Assembly: GCA_019321725.1 (NCBI GenBank)
Contig: CM033108.1
Location: 21,527,799-21,591,798, forward strand
Length of the DNA: 64,000 nt
From: Paulownia fortunei
Lineage: Eukaryota > Streptophyta > Magnoliopsida > Lamiales > Paulowniaceae
Direction: 5' to 3'
The stretch's first letter is position 1. Each line of letters starts with the position of its first letter. The position numbers and the translations under genes are program-made. Shown here piece by piece: positions 23,160-35,840 of this stretch. Below the pieces are notes generated by a model. The model did no database searches, was not told the origin of the DNA, and worked only from the letters and a program-made list of their open reading frames with translations.

Positions 23160-26080
23160 AAAAAAAAATTGTCGTTGATGATGACTTGTTCCCTAATGTG
23201 TACAAGTGCAGACATAATTGCCAACAAAATGCAAAATCAAGAAAGGGATTATGTTTCATTTATGAACTCTAGATAAGACTCCAGAGTCAAAAAATTTAAA
23301 AATGATAGGCATATTGGAAATTACAATGATATCCCACTATTTAATATTAGCAGTTTTGCATTGAGACCATCTGGGCCTGGGCCTTTGTCTTGCCCAATTC
23401 CAAAAGCATTACGAATTGGCCCTTCCTGTATGGGCTTCAATAACCTAAATCCAAATCAAATTTGGTAAAATCCTTGTGACTGACTACATTGTCATGAGAA
23501 GGATGTAAGGACCATGCAATCTCATACCTAAAAGGTTTTCGGTTTTTTTTATTCTTTTTTTTTAATCTTTTTAAATTCTTTCCATATTATTGATGGTTTC
23601 CTTTTATTTAGTGCAAACATATACTCTATGCAAATGCATATTTTTCAAACCCAGTACAACCACAATTATTTATTTGGTTTTTGTGAAGTCGTGAAATCTA
23701 TAGTTATAATCATGATTGTTTGGGGAGTTGATGTGATATAATTTTTAAAAAGTTACACTTTAAAGTTTTTCATGTTACGACTTATTAAAGAAATGGGCCC
23801 AATTTTGGAGTTGGATTGGATTTTAATTTGGCAATCCACATTTTTAAAAATGAATTATAATTTTGGTTCTTGGAAAGCAATGTTCCTCCACAAAGATATT
23901 CTAATCGTTAAGGATTTTTTCTCAATACCATGTGATCAGGTTCGTTTATAGATGAAGTAACCAACATATGATTGGTTTTTCGAATGATGTGACTAGTTTT
24001 ATTTTCTACGAAAACGTCCCAGCTAACCTGCCTTAGAATTGTAGATTGTGCCAAATGTGGGAACTTATGTACGCTTGTCATCCAATATTATGCTCTTATT
24101 TGATTTTGTAAAAATTAAAATAAATAAGATTGTGTATATTTTTTAATAGTCTTCAGAAACAGTAGTCGAGGGTTAAGAATATCAAACTATTACTACAAAT
24201 GAGAGAATAGTTTTTTAAAAATATAATTCTTATTTTAAAAATTCTCAATATGTCCCAAATTTATGGTTTTTTTTTTTCTTTTTGACATTTCAAAATAAGA
24301 CTTTATTTTCTTGAAATAATGTATAAATATAGCTCGTCTGGTTGGGGTATAAAGCGAATGAATAATTAAAGAAGTGAAAGTATAAGTAAGTGGATAAGAA
24401 TAATTATTTGTTTGGATTGGTGGAGAAGTAAAATAAGATGTATATAAACCCCCAATGGAATCCTGATTTTATTTCCATCAAAATTGGGAAGAAAATAAGG
24501 CCCACAAGCCCTAAAAATTCTTAATTATTAATATTTATCGTGTTATCTATAATGCAATATCCTCTCAAATCTATTTTATCATATTTATTTTTCCACGGCT
24601 TACCTTAATTTCCCGTTAAATTAAATCATATATATGCTAATCATCTCCTTCTTCTAGAGCGTGATACTTAATAAAAAAATTATAAAAAGAAAAAAAGAAA
24701 AAACAATTACGCCACCACCGCTGCAACTAATGCAACGACCCCTAACATATCGAAACTCTTAAGTAATTTTTAAAAAATAAGCATTCATAAAATATTTTAT
24801 TTTTGTTCTTGTTTTTTGCTTATTACTTGAACTATTACTAAAAAAAGTTTTTAAGTTTAATTTATCAATTGATTATTAGTAATTAAAACTATTTCAACAA
24901 TTTTTATTATTCATTATCTAATAAAAAAAAAACAATTAAATGGTAAAATAAAAAAATTAATCTGTCATTCCGACTTTATTTTTATCATACTAAACAAGGG
25001 AAAGTATTTGAGATTCACTTTCCATTTAATCATAGCGAACAAAGTTTCGTTCTTGTTTCACTTTATCTTTTCCTTCATTGAACCAAACAAAACTTCAGTT
25101 TCAAACGTTAAAAACAAAAAAGGAAAAAAGAAAAACACACACACACACACACAGCAGCAGCAAGATTTTGTGGTCAAAAACCCAAAAAGACAGTCAACCC
25201 GAACCCTGATGCAGTAAAGTAGATGCTATAGATAGTCCATTATAACTTTTAAGAGCTCTTTAAAGTTTTGGACAAATCACATTATTTATTGTAAATTTAG
25301 AATAGATTTTATTATATGGATAATTTCAAAACACAATATACTTCATGTAGCAACCTAAATTCTAATTAGTGATTAATTCTTAGATTCGAGGTTTGAAGTT
25401 TCGAACAATTATAATATTCATATATAGTCTATAAATATTTACGGTTATCCTGAAATCTAAAAATTTAAATATTTCTAAAAACTAATTCCTAATTTGTTTC
25501 TGTATAGTTTTTTTTAGGAGGTCACTATCAACAAATTCATGGTAAATTATTATTTGCCAATCTTGGATCTTAACTGTTCCACTTACTTTAAATTATTTAT
25601 TTTAACTTATATTGTATTTTATATTTAGTATAAAAAAAATTACGTACATAACATGTATATATATATATATAATATAATAAAAAATTAGAATAAAAAATGC
25701 TGACAGCTCTGCAGAAGCCTACGACATATACATGAAGTATAGGTGTCATCGATTAATGTCTGAAACGTAGGCTCAGTTTTTCCCTTTTTTGGGGCTCTGT
25801 AAACAACATCAATTTTACCTTTTCTTTGGTGCAATAATTGCGCTTTTCTGCGTTTTTTTCGTGTGTATGTTTGTGTGTGTGTTTTGGTGAAATTCTTATG
25901 TTGGGCAGATGTCAGTCGCGGAGGCACAGAGTTGGGGCCGCTCTCCCTCTCTCTCCCTCTCTCTCATGTTAAAGTTAAACCAAAAAAAGAAAAACAAATG
26001 AAAATTACGTGGTTTCGTAATTTAGCCAATATTCATGAATAAAATACCTAAAAACTTTAAATATTTTCTTATGATATATA
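23160..26080. other. Intergenic AT-rich DNA, no gene
   Basis: Contents include a (CA) run at about 25136..25154, a CT-rich run at about 25941..25966, and at 24340..25090 a stretch bounded by GGTTGGGGTATAAAG-like and AACCAAACAAAAC-like phrases that may be a decayed DNA element. The open frames at 25008..25217 and 25685..25927 are low complexity. No protein family is recognisable. Confidence 0.45.
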
Positions 26081-26435
26081 GGGATGGTAATAAATTCAAT
26101 TTAAGTTGAATTTATTTGAATTCAAGATTTAATTTACTAAGATTTTTAAAATTTTAGATTTTGATTTGTCCCAAGTTTAGATTCAATATGTAAACTTATT
26201 AAATTTATTTTATAATTTAAAAAATTTTAAAAATAATATTGTTAATTTTTTTGAAAAAAAAATAATTTTCAAAAAATATTATATAAATATATAATAAATT
26301 AAAAAATAAATAAACTGGTCGAATTTGGTTGGGTAGGATTTAAAAATAAAAAATACAAAATCCAACTCAAACTTATTTATAATATTAAAATTCGTATCAA
26401 ATGATATGAGTTCGACTATGAAACTGCCCCATTAA
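26080..26435. mobile_element. MITE-like repeat, GGGATGGTAA-end family, copy 2
   Basis: It starts AGGGATGGTAATAAATTC and shows the family's layout: a subterminal part, an AT-rich core (AAATATTATATAAATATATA) and a second GC-richer stretch (GGTCGAATTTGGTTGGG). The right end is weak (CTATGAAACTGCCCC). Confidence 0.5.
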
Positions 26436-27420
26436 TATCTTAATGATATATTTACAATTAATAACTTATTTATATAGATGAGTTACAATAAAAAAAATTA
26501 CTCTACTATCAAAAACATAAACGAAAATAACACAATACTTAATTACTTAAATTGAAATGATGTTACAATAATATCAATTATCAATTTTGATTCCAACACG
26601 AGATAAATGATGCTGATTGTTAGAGGCAGTCTTTAAGATATGATGGTAATTGTCGCGTAAAAAGTTTAATTTTTTGGATAAATACTCACTTCATTTGAAA
26701 ATTCTGTATTCATTTTTTAAATTCAGCTTTTTTTGAAATTTGCAAAATATTAACTTTTAAAAACTATTAATTTTTTAAAAAAATTTTATATTATTATTCT
26801 TTAACACTATATGTATTGTCACGTGGACATCAATTGACTGGTTGAAAATTCATATTCGTTTTTCTTACTTTACAGGCCCACTTTATTGTAATTTCACATC
26901 TTTTAACCTTTTTAATATTTTTCCAAATTATGTCTACTAATAACAATAATTTCTTACCAAGTTATTTATTGGCACTCATTTTATTGAAAAGTAAAATTTG
27001 TAATTACTTTTTACAATATTGTCCTAAAAAGTAATAGTTGATAGTCAATAGTGTCATCTCATCACTTAAAAATTGAAAAAAATTCTAGAAATAAAATTCT
27101 AATTTTAGAAAATAAAAATTTTATTTTGAAATATTATAAAAAAAAATTGGGACAGATAGATTATTATCTATGATGAAGCATTTAAATGATCTATTCTTTG
27201 AAATTAGCTATGGTCTCAGTAGAAGTAGAATATTGCTGTCTGCATCTGCTTCATTCAGTCAGCAGTAATTGTAGATTTATGATACACTAATTCAGTATTT
27301 ACTTAGAAAATGAACATATTTTGGCTAATGAGAGACCCCCAACCCTAAAGATAAAAATAAAATAAAATAAAGATACATGACAAGGAGTCATATTCTTCCA
27401 AGAAATGTATATGAATTAAG
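26436..27420. other. AT-rich spacer
   Basis: Only short AT-rich frames occur. A CACGTGG box is present at about 26820, but there is no gene near it. I see nothing else to support. Confidence 0.4.
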
Positions 27421-27422
27421 TG

Positions 27423-27665
27423 ATACTTCCATCAGCCATAAATTCCACTCTTATTTTATTTTGGGACGTCTGAATAAGATTATATTTTTTTAAAATAAAA
27501 ATTTTATTTTTAAAAGTATTCTCTCATCTATAATAGTAATTTGGCGTCACTAACTATCATGCACTCAATAATAATATAAAGTTATATATAATTTTTTATT
27601 TTCTCAACTCTTATCTAAAACTTTTTATCCAATCAAATAATTTTTTTTTATTTTAGAATGGAAAA
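27423..27665. mobile_element. Stowaway-like MITE, decayed (tentative)
   Basis: The left end, TACTTCCATCAGCCATAAAT, resembles the Stowaway terminus (TACTCCCTCCGTCCC...). The internal TTTTGGGACGTCTGAATAAG is typical of plant Stowaway copies. The right terminus is not recognisable, so the end coordinate is approximate. Confidence 0.4.
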
Positions 27666-27871
27666 AAGAATTCAAAATAATAAATTTATTGTTGTCACAC
27701 AAAACCAGACCGCGGTTGTTGGCCATTCTATGTTATAATTGATAAAATGATTTTGCATTCGATTTTCTCATACAATTATGCGCACTGTATCTTACATCCG
27801 TATCTGCATATATATGAAAGCATAAACACAAAAAATACACAAAAATCATTACATCTCATATTTTGTATAAA

Positions 27872-28187
27872 TTAGAAATATCAACGGGGCGAGTTCAGAT
27901 TCGAACCCACTCCGAACTTATCCCGCTTGAAACAGGTTTTCAAAGTTATAAATGAATTTAAGGCGGATTTTGATTTCTTATTTTCAAACTTACCCCACTC
28001 CGAACTCACCCCATTTTTTTTTCAATATATATATATATTTATGTAATATTATATTTTAAAATATATATATTTTTAAAAAAAATTAATAATATTATTTAAA
28101 AAAATATATTTTTTAATATTTTAAAATTATAAATTAGGTCTGAGAGCGATTCTTGAGTTAAAATAAACATGTCCTGTTGTTATCCTA
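27872..28187. mobile_element. MITE-like repeat, GGGATGGTAA-end family, copy 3
   Basis: The ends are imperfect inverted repeats: TTAGAAATATCAACGGGGC on the left and GTCCTGTTGTTATCCTAA on the right. The core TATATATTTATGTAATATTA matches copies at about 32700 and 38130. Subterminal CCCACTCCGAACTTATCCC is GC-richer than the surroundings. Confidence 0.6.
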
Positions 28188-29560
28188 AAATAAATTTCGG
28201 TGATGCATACTCCAAAGTTCTGAACAATGAAACAAGTGAAGAGCGCACCCCCACGGGTGTCTAGTGACTTGTGAGTGAGTGGCAAAATTTGTGTATCCCA
28301 TCTCAATCCACATTAAAATCATTGTCTCTTGAGAGCTAGCTACTGAAATGGACAAAACCAGATGACAGTTTGAGTTTTCTTGGGGCAGCAATAATGGGAC
28401 TTGTTACCAATTATTAATGATGTTCTTGTGGAGCTACAAAAAAAAAAAAAAAAGGAAAAAAAAAAAGAAAAAATAAATTAATTACTAAAATTTGCATAAT
28501 ATGAATCTCATTTAGATTAAGGGTAGTTTAATATATTCAGCTCGTTATATGTGATGTAGGGCTTGGGTTCATTATACGGCACTTTGGACATAATTTTTGG
28601 GATCTAAAAAATTAAGCTATGGAAAAACGTTGCTAAATCAGTTTAAATAATTGAGTTAGTACAAAGTCAATTTACAATTATTTAATTAATCTATTTTATT
28701 GATTCTTTTAACAATTTTGCTATTATAAAGTTTTAATATTTCTTATGTTGTTTACTATGATAAAGTAATTTTTTTAAAAATAAATAAATTTAGTCAAAAT
28801 TGAAATGAATAAAATACTCAAATTGATCTGTGAATAATATCACTGCGGTATTCAATTTTGGATGAAGGGGTTGAGTAAGTCCAAAACCCTAATCCTGTTT
28901 ATCTCAATCCGCGTTATACCTAAAAACAATCCATTTGATTAAAAATTATATTCTGATTCATGTTTACTGTCATTATATCGTCATTATTACTATTATTTTT
29001 ATTTAAGTAAAGTAATAAAATATATCATTACATCATAATATCAAGTAATAATGAATTCACAATTATCAATTAATAATTTATGATTATGTATAATTTTGAA
29101 ATTATGAATTTTTGACCATCAACAATAGAAATAAATTAGATACCTACAATTCTTACGGAATTTAAACTCAAAACTTCAAACTATATCAGACAAATATCAC
29201 GATTCATGTTTATTGTTAGAGACAATTTCCTTTTCATGCAAAACAAAAAGTCAATGGACTCGCTTACTGTCGAACTTTGAATAGAATTTTAGAACCAATG
29301 TGGATTGAGATTGATCGGCTTATTCTAATCATTAATTATTTGATGATCTATGTCCATATCCAACTCGACCAAGCCCGGTCATCGGTCGGCTCATGAGATC
29401 TTGCAACTACTTCAATATGTAGTTTTCAGTTAAATTCTCAAATGAATTAATTGCAACACACTCGATTCATTCAAAATTGTTAGATAAAAATAGAGTGAGA
29501 AACGAAACACCATTCTAATATTATCCAACAATCATCAACAGATCGATTGTATTGCAATAG
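28188..29560. other. AT-rich spacer, no gene
   Basis: A poly(A)-rich run lies at 28437..28480. A short + strand frame at about 28200..28268 (GDAYSKVLNNETSEERTPTG) reads protein-like but is isolated and ends in a stop, so I do not call a gene. Confidence 0.4.
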
Positions 29561-29565
29561 GTTTC

Positions 29566-29725
29566 ACTACAAAAAAAAAAAGTCTGTAACTTTTAAATAG
29601 CACAATGCTATCAAAGTGACATTAGTGATTTTATAACAGGATCGGTGACTAAATCGGTCTTACTATCGGTCTGCGGTTCAACTGACCGATAGTAAGACCG
29701 ATTTAGTCACCGACGATCCAACCGA
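29566..29725. mobile_element. Foldback/CACTA-like MITE fragment with a perfect 30-bp hairpin
   Basis: It starts CACTACAAAAAAAAAAA, like the termini of CACTA-type non-autonomous elements. The arms 29642..29671 and 29684..29713 are exact reverse complements over 30 bases, separated by a 12-base loop (TGCGGTTCAACT). Pairing may extend a few bases further with a bulge. AAGACCGATTTAG recurs at about 46287. No matching right terminus was found. Confidence 0.6.
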
Positions 29726-32560
29726 TTTAATAAAAAATAATTATATTTTTTTATTATATTGTGTAAAATTATAATCTAATAGATTAATTGTTATGTAAAA
29801 TATTTTAAAGATAAAAATTAAATAAATAATCAATTAAAAAATATCTAACAAATCTCAAAATTCAATTAATCGTATACGTATAACAAAATATCAAATTTAA
29901 AGTTTAAACTTTCTCAAAAAAATTAAATTAAAAAATTTTAAAAATTAATTTAATCGATCCCACCACAAAAATAATTATTTAAAGATAATCGAAATGAATC
30001 TACTATTGATTTGTCGTAGGATCTAATCCAATTCTATGAACATGAGTGACATACATACTAAAGTAAAATGCCACTAGGCAACTGTGCTGGAATTGAGGGA
30101 GCAAGAACTTGCTCTTTTAATTTTTTTGTCAAACAACCAATTGTGGAGGGGAGGCAATGAGAGTTACTTGATGTTAAGTCAGTTGAAGAATGAAATGTCA
30201 TTTGTAGGTGGGGGCACCATGTATGTCGCCTTTTGGACCTTTGAGGTGGGGAAGGAGAACTACACACAATTCCCCAGACACTAAAACACACAACTTGTGA
30301 GAATCAAACTCCTGTCAAGATTCGATGGTTATGAGTTAATCGAGTGAGGTTAATAAAATTCTTACCTACTCTGGTGAGGGGTCCATAATGAACATATGCA
30401 TCACCGCAGTTGCACAGCAATGAAATATTATTCTTTAATTATAAAATTAATAATTTGATTATTATTTAATGTAATTTGAAAAATAAATTATAAAATCTCA
30501 TCTACATAATAAAAATTATCATTAACATTATTTAGAAATATATTGATAAATTTTTTTTAATTATTTTATAAAAAAATAACACTTTATATGTGAAGATTTA
30601 CTCTAGAAATTATGTTATCTCGTAAACTTATATATAGGTATAGAAAAAATAAAAAAAACAACATAGTATAATGTAATTATATCAAAATAGAAATAAAATT
30701 CAAAAATAAATTATTATATTAAAAAAATAAAAATAAAATTGCCACATTACAACTTATGAAAAATGTATATGGAACTCAACATTTTATAAAAATATCGTAT
30801 TTTACTCAAATTACATTAATTTTTTTTGATAATTTTGTTACTATGATTAGTTGTTTAGTATAAAAACACTGAGTATGAGTATAGATAGTGTTGATCAATG
30901 AGGCTAAGCGAAAGCTAAAATTGATCAATGCCCTTGAATGAGCTTTTAAAGTAATTAAGATTTTTTTTCGTATTTAAGATATTGAAACATGGAGGGAAAT
31001 ATATTTTGTAATTCACTTTTCCAAACTAAACCTTTCACGTGGAATGCCATTTCTTGTGTCAGAAAAGTGATGCTAATACTTACCAACTAAGCAAATCAAA
31101 AAGGGCCAATTAGGTATATGTTAATAACACTAAAAAGTGGATCACAATTATTGGCCTAATCAAATCCAAAGAAGAGTGTTGCTTTAAGCTTTTTTGCTTC
31201 AAAAAAAAATAAAATGAAGAGATGTGAGCAGAAGTCCTCTTTTTTCTATGTGGAAATTAGATGCACACTTTAGGGATAGATAGTTGATTGCTAGTGGTAG
31301 GTGGTGAAAATTGCCTGTCCTCATTTAATTGAAGGTTCTTCAAAAATTGGGAGCAGACACATTGTCACATTTGGGTTTATGGAATCAAAATAATAATTTT
31401 AGTGTTAAGAGACTCCATTATACTTTTTTTATACATAATTTTTTACCCATAGGGCCAAAATAATAACTCCAGATGCAAGAAGAGTGTTTATAAATAATTT
31501 TAAATTTTATCCTACGTTTCAGGATCGGCTCCAATATACATTCGATCGAACATTCTGTATCAATAGTACCTCAGGGTTATTTGTGATGCCATTTGTCACG
31601 CTTCGAGTCCACAAAGTGGGGGCCTACAATCGAGACTTGACACAATAGGTTTTATTAGCAACTATTTCATACTCGTTGTCGCTTTACAAAAATAATTAAT
31701 CCAAATTAATAATGAGTCCATTATACTCACTTTATAATTAATTATAATTTTTTTTCCCGTAACCAATGGAGGATATCATGCACACTTCTTCCGCCTTAAA
31801 AAAGAAATTAAAAAAAAAAACCCACTGTTTAGGTAGAATTTTTGCCATGTTGGTTTGCTATTTTACTATTATATATCTTTCTTCCATTAATATTGTGCAA
31901 GTGGACAACTATTAATTCAGGATTTGGAATATTTATGGGAAAATATGAGATAGAGTATCACGAACTATTAATTTGGATTAAGTCTTTCTATTATAATGTG
32001 GAATTGTAAATCTAAACCCCAAAATAATAGGGTGGACTAAATTTTGACGTCCGATATGCTAGTCATGTTATGTCCTAAAATATATCATTTTGCAGAGAAA
32101 AAAAATAAAAATAAATGAATTAATATACTCATTATATAATTAGTTCATTTTAAAGAGAGAAATTAATCACAAGATAACTTATGTGAACTTTGATGTAGCC
32201 AAATCAAGTTTTAATCAAAATTCTTCCACATTTGTCACAAAAAAAAAAACGTCCAATGAGCTGGGAAGTGTCCTAGGCTCCTTGCTGTATGCTTCGATGC
32301 TCAAGTGGGTTCACCAAAAATAAATAGGAGTGTTCTAATAAATGGAAGTTAGGTGAATATTTATATGTCTTACTCCAAAACCAATATGATGGAGGGAATT
32401 TATATAAAAGTCTATGTACAATGCCACCTTCACCTTTTGGAGTATTTCACTCCCATACCCTAACCTATTTTTGGATTATTTAACTCCCATACCCTAACCT
32501 ATCCTAATTGTGACTTTTGTAGTAGGAAGGTGTGATGATCATTTATTCATTGGGTGGAGA
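29726..32560. other. Intergenic AT-rich DNA
   Basis: The block at 30060..30300 is richer in G (GGAGGGGAGGCAATG, GGTGGGGAAGG) but has no recognisable product in either strand's frame. At 31595..31650 the sequence TGTCACGCTTCGAGTCCAC resembles the start of some Ty3/gypsy LTR-type repeats. No partner copy is present, so it is not called as an element. Confidence 0.4.
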
Positions 32561-32929
32561 TCAACTGATCCCGAATTCATTTTATTTGAGCGTAATTTTA
32601 TTGTTATAATTCATTTTGTGTGGATTTTAGATTTTTATTTTTAAATTCGTCTTATTTCAAACTTATTCTATTTATTTTTTTTTAATATTTTTTCAAAATT
32701 ATTATATATATTTATGTGATATTTTTAAAATATATATTTTATAGAAAGTTTTAGTGTATTAGTTTTTTTAAAAAAATATTTTTTTTACTTTTTAAATCAT
32801 AAAATGGGACTAGCAAGTAGCAAGTCTAATTATTTGGGTTTGGGCCGAGAAGGGTTTAGCTCCGAGTCCTAAAAATTATTAGCGGGACGGATCTCAAGTT
32901 TGGCCAAATTCGTCTCATTATCATCCCTA
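32560..32929. mobile_element. MITE-like repeat, GGGATGGTAA-end family, copy 4
   Basis: The right end, CATTATCATCCCTA, is the family terminus in reverse orientation. The core ATTATATATATTTATGTGAT and AGAAAGTTTTAGTGTATTAG match the copy at 37985..38369. The left end is only approximate. Confidence 0.55.
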
Positions 32930-33719
32930 TTTATGGGTCATTTTTCAGTGGATCGAGTTTAATATATTCAGTTCAATATGAATAATTAAATTATAAAAAG
33001 TGGTATTTTTATCACCCATCTTCCATTAATTTGATATGTAAATAAATAATTTATCTTAACATTTGATCTATCCAAAAATTTCAGGCGATTTAGGGTGGAA
33101 AGCTCTTGTACAAATGATTTTGCCTCCATACTTTGATTTTGTGCTCTCTAATCATATTTGAAATCATGGTCCAAAGCCAAATATAATTGATTGGAAACAA
33201 ATCTCAACTCAAAATTTAAAATGTTGCACCTTGAGGTTGTGGTATGGATATAAATTAACTCTAATTGCCTAGATTTCTTTCAAGTATCAATTTCAATGTT
33301 ATATGTGTAGATAGAATAACAACGCCTTATAAAAAATTTAAATAGAGGTGGTGAATTTTGAATTTCTTGAAAAAACATTCTTTTAATTTTGTTAAAAGGT
33401 AGTTGTAAAATCTAATAGACAGGGAATATTGTCTGTCAGTGAAAAGAAAAAGAAAATCTATATATAGGGAAAGGGGGTCTTTTGACCACAACTTTTGACC
33501 AAATTTTGAATTATTAGAATTCAGATTTTTTTTAATTATTTAGTATAATTTCATTATTTGTTTAATATTAGTTGTGAATTTCTTGGTTTTATACCTTCTG
33601 TAAAGTTTAAACCCATTTACACACACAAATACATTAGGAAAATTCTCAATGAAATCTGATATAACTTACACAAATTTAAGGGATGTTTCTATTAGAATAT
33701 TAAGTAATGAAAACAAATT

Positions 33720-34370
33720 AGTTATTATTTGAGAGAGATTAAAGAAATTAAATGCGGACACAATATTATTTACAATACATTTCTCCTCCTTTCATCTTCG
33801 TTAATTATTTCTCATAGCTTTAATTCGATATGAAAATTTCATTACCAAACTTCTATTAATGTATTATTGCATCCTTTTGTTTTCAATTTCTTTCATGATT
33901 CATATTAGATTGTCAACAAATTTAATATTTATTTATTTTTTTCCTTTGGATGATTGTTTCTCATTTTCACTTTGTAGTTCATTAAATGTGTATTTCCCCC
34001 CCTCCTTTTGTCCTGCAAGATTTGTAGGAATTCAATGAATTTCTCTATTCATTAGTAAAATCTAATGTGTGTATTTTTCTTACAAATTTTCATATAATTT
34101 TTATTTTTCAAGTAATTGTATTAATTTACTGACTTTCTCTGTTTTTTTTTTTTTTGTATGAACTTCATCATTTTCTGAAAGCTTTTTCTTTGAGAAAAAA
34201 AATTAAAAAATTAAATATTGAGACAATATCATCTACAATATATTTCTCCTTTTTTTTTATGACAATTTCATCATCAATTTTTTTTACATACATTGTTAAG
34301 CATCCTTTTGTCTTCAATCTCTTCCATAGTTCGTATTAAATTATCAACAAATTTAATTCTTATATAATAT
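33720..34370. repeat. Diverged direct duplication, about 475 bp apart
   Basis: Segments at about 33725..33935 and 34195..34370 share a series of phrases in order: ACAATAT..TACAATA, CATTTCTCC, GCATCCTTTTGT, TTCAATCTCTT-like, CGTATTA/CATATTAG and ATCAACAAATTTAAT. They are clearly related but diverged. No coding content is seen. Confidence 0.6.
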
Positions 34371-34844
34371 GTTTTGTTTGATTGTCCCTTTTTAGTTCTA
34401 TTGTTTTACGTTGTACTTCATGTGTTTTATGGATATTCTCCTTTGATTCTATAATATTTGTAGAGATTTATTGAATTCTCCATTATTGCATGTATTATTT
34501 ATTTGTAGTTTTCTACTTAAAATTTGTATAAGTTTGTTGAGTTTTTATTTTCTTTATACAATATTTAAGTATATTTTGAAATAAGGGTAAATGACAGTTT
34601 ACCCCAAATTTGATCATTTTGGTACATTTACTTCTATATCAATAAAAACTATTAAATTACGTACCCTTATTTGAAGTGTGGAGATTCTTTTCAGTTGTTA
34701 TTGTTGGTATTTTCTTTTCCAAGAAATTATATTAATTTACTAGGTTTCTCTTCATTAATGATTTTCATCATGTCTTGGAAAATTTTCATGTAAATTTTTA
34801 GTTTTTTTTTTTCTCTCTGTTTTGGTTGTCGCATTTTTTTGTTC

Positions 34845-35135
34845 ATGAGAATTTCTCTTCATTTTTCCTTTTCCTCTTCAATGCAAAGTTTGGAGGAAAA
34901 TAATTTCTCCACTTGTAGTTTATTAATTTATTGGAATTTGCATTTTTTTTGAATTTTCTATTTTTTTTATATTATATATTCACTTCAAATATGATATAAT
35001 TTTTTTTGACATTTTTTTCATGAGAATTTCTCTTTTTTCTATTTCCTATTTTAGTCCAAAGTTGGATAGAAATAATTATATTCTCCACTTAAAGTTTATT
35101 TATTTATTGGCATTCCCATATTTATTTATTTTTTC
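34845..35135. repeat. Diverged tandem duplication, about 170 bp period
   Basis: CATGAGAATTTCTCTT starts both copies (about 34845 and 35018). Each continues with a CAAAGTTGGA-like phrase, AAATAAT..TTCTCCACTT, and a TTTATTTATTGG-like phrase. Confidence 0.65.
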
Positions 35136-35203
35136 TATTTTCTATATATTTATTTTCATCTGAAATACAATTATAACAAGAGTTTATATATCTATTGTTT
35201 TTA

Positions 35204-35277
35204 TAACTTTATAAATTGTGGAGATATGATATCAAACCTATTACTTTATAAATTGTGGAGATATGATATAAAACCTA
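35204..35277. repeat. Two tandem 37-bp units
   Basis: ACTTTATAAATTGTGGAGAT occurs at 35206 and 35243. The two 37-base units (35204..35240 and 35241..35277) differ at two positions, which suggests a recent duplication. Confidence 0.88.
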
Positions 35278-35710
35278 TTACTTTCATTAATAACATAGTT
35301 ACAACAATGCATTTTTTTGGGCAAGCTTCATCCCATTGTCTACTATGGCTTCAAATAAATAACTGAATATATTAAAACTTTAAATAAATTTGACTAGTGT
35401 TGGTTTAGAAAAATTTCAATAACAAAAGTGGTGGTTATTCAATTGTAATTTTAGATATTTATTTCAAAATTAAATTATTACATCATAATTTCAAATTTCT
35501 TTATTTTTTTTTAAATTGTCATTCATTTTGGGGACACGTGGATAGTTTTAAATTCGGATGACAATTTCAATTTTGGTCATTTATTTGCATCTTGATATCA
35601 AAATATTCTGATTAAGAATATTATATTATTCGATAAGTTTGGTTTTCTTTTTCTGTTTAGTTTATGTTTTATACGTTCCACAAGTTGTCCATTTCCTTTT
35701 TCAAAAATTA

Positions 35711-35838
35711 CTCCACCCATCACAACGAGAAGATAACACATTTGATTTAGTTAATACCTAAGATACAAAATAGGTGGAATTTAAAAAATTATTATTAATA
35801 TAATTTTAAATTATGTTCATATTAAGAGACACGGGGAG
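35711..35838. mobile_element. Stowaway-type MITE (Tc1/mariner), 128 bp
   Basis: The termini CTCCACCCATCACAACGAGA and TCTTAATAT-containing AAGAGACACGGGGAG are inverted repeats of the CTCCCTCCGTCCC type. TA dinucleotides flank both ends (35709..35710 and 35839..35840), as expected for Tc1/mariner targets. Confidence 0.75.
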
Positions 35839-35840
35839 TA

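Noticed and set aside
22831..23259. Minus-strand frame of 142 codons rich in Thr, His and Leu
   Set aside because: It is produced by GT-rich low-complexity DNA. No domain and no start context are seen.
28200..28268. Short protein-like frame GDAYSKVLNNETSEERTPTG on the + strand
   Set aside because: It is only about 20 codons, with a stop right after and no supporting neighbours, so chance is likely.
31595..31650. TGTCACGCTTCGAGTCCAC phrase resembling a gypsy-type LTR start
   Set aside because: There is no second copy, primer-binding site or coding domain nearby, so an element cannot be supported.
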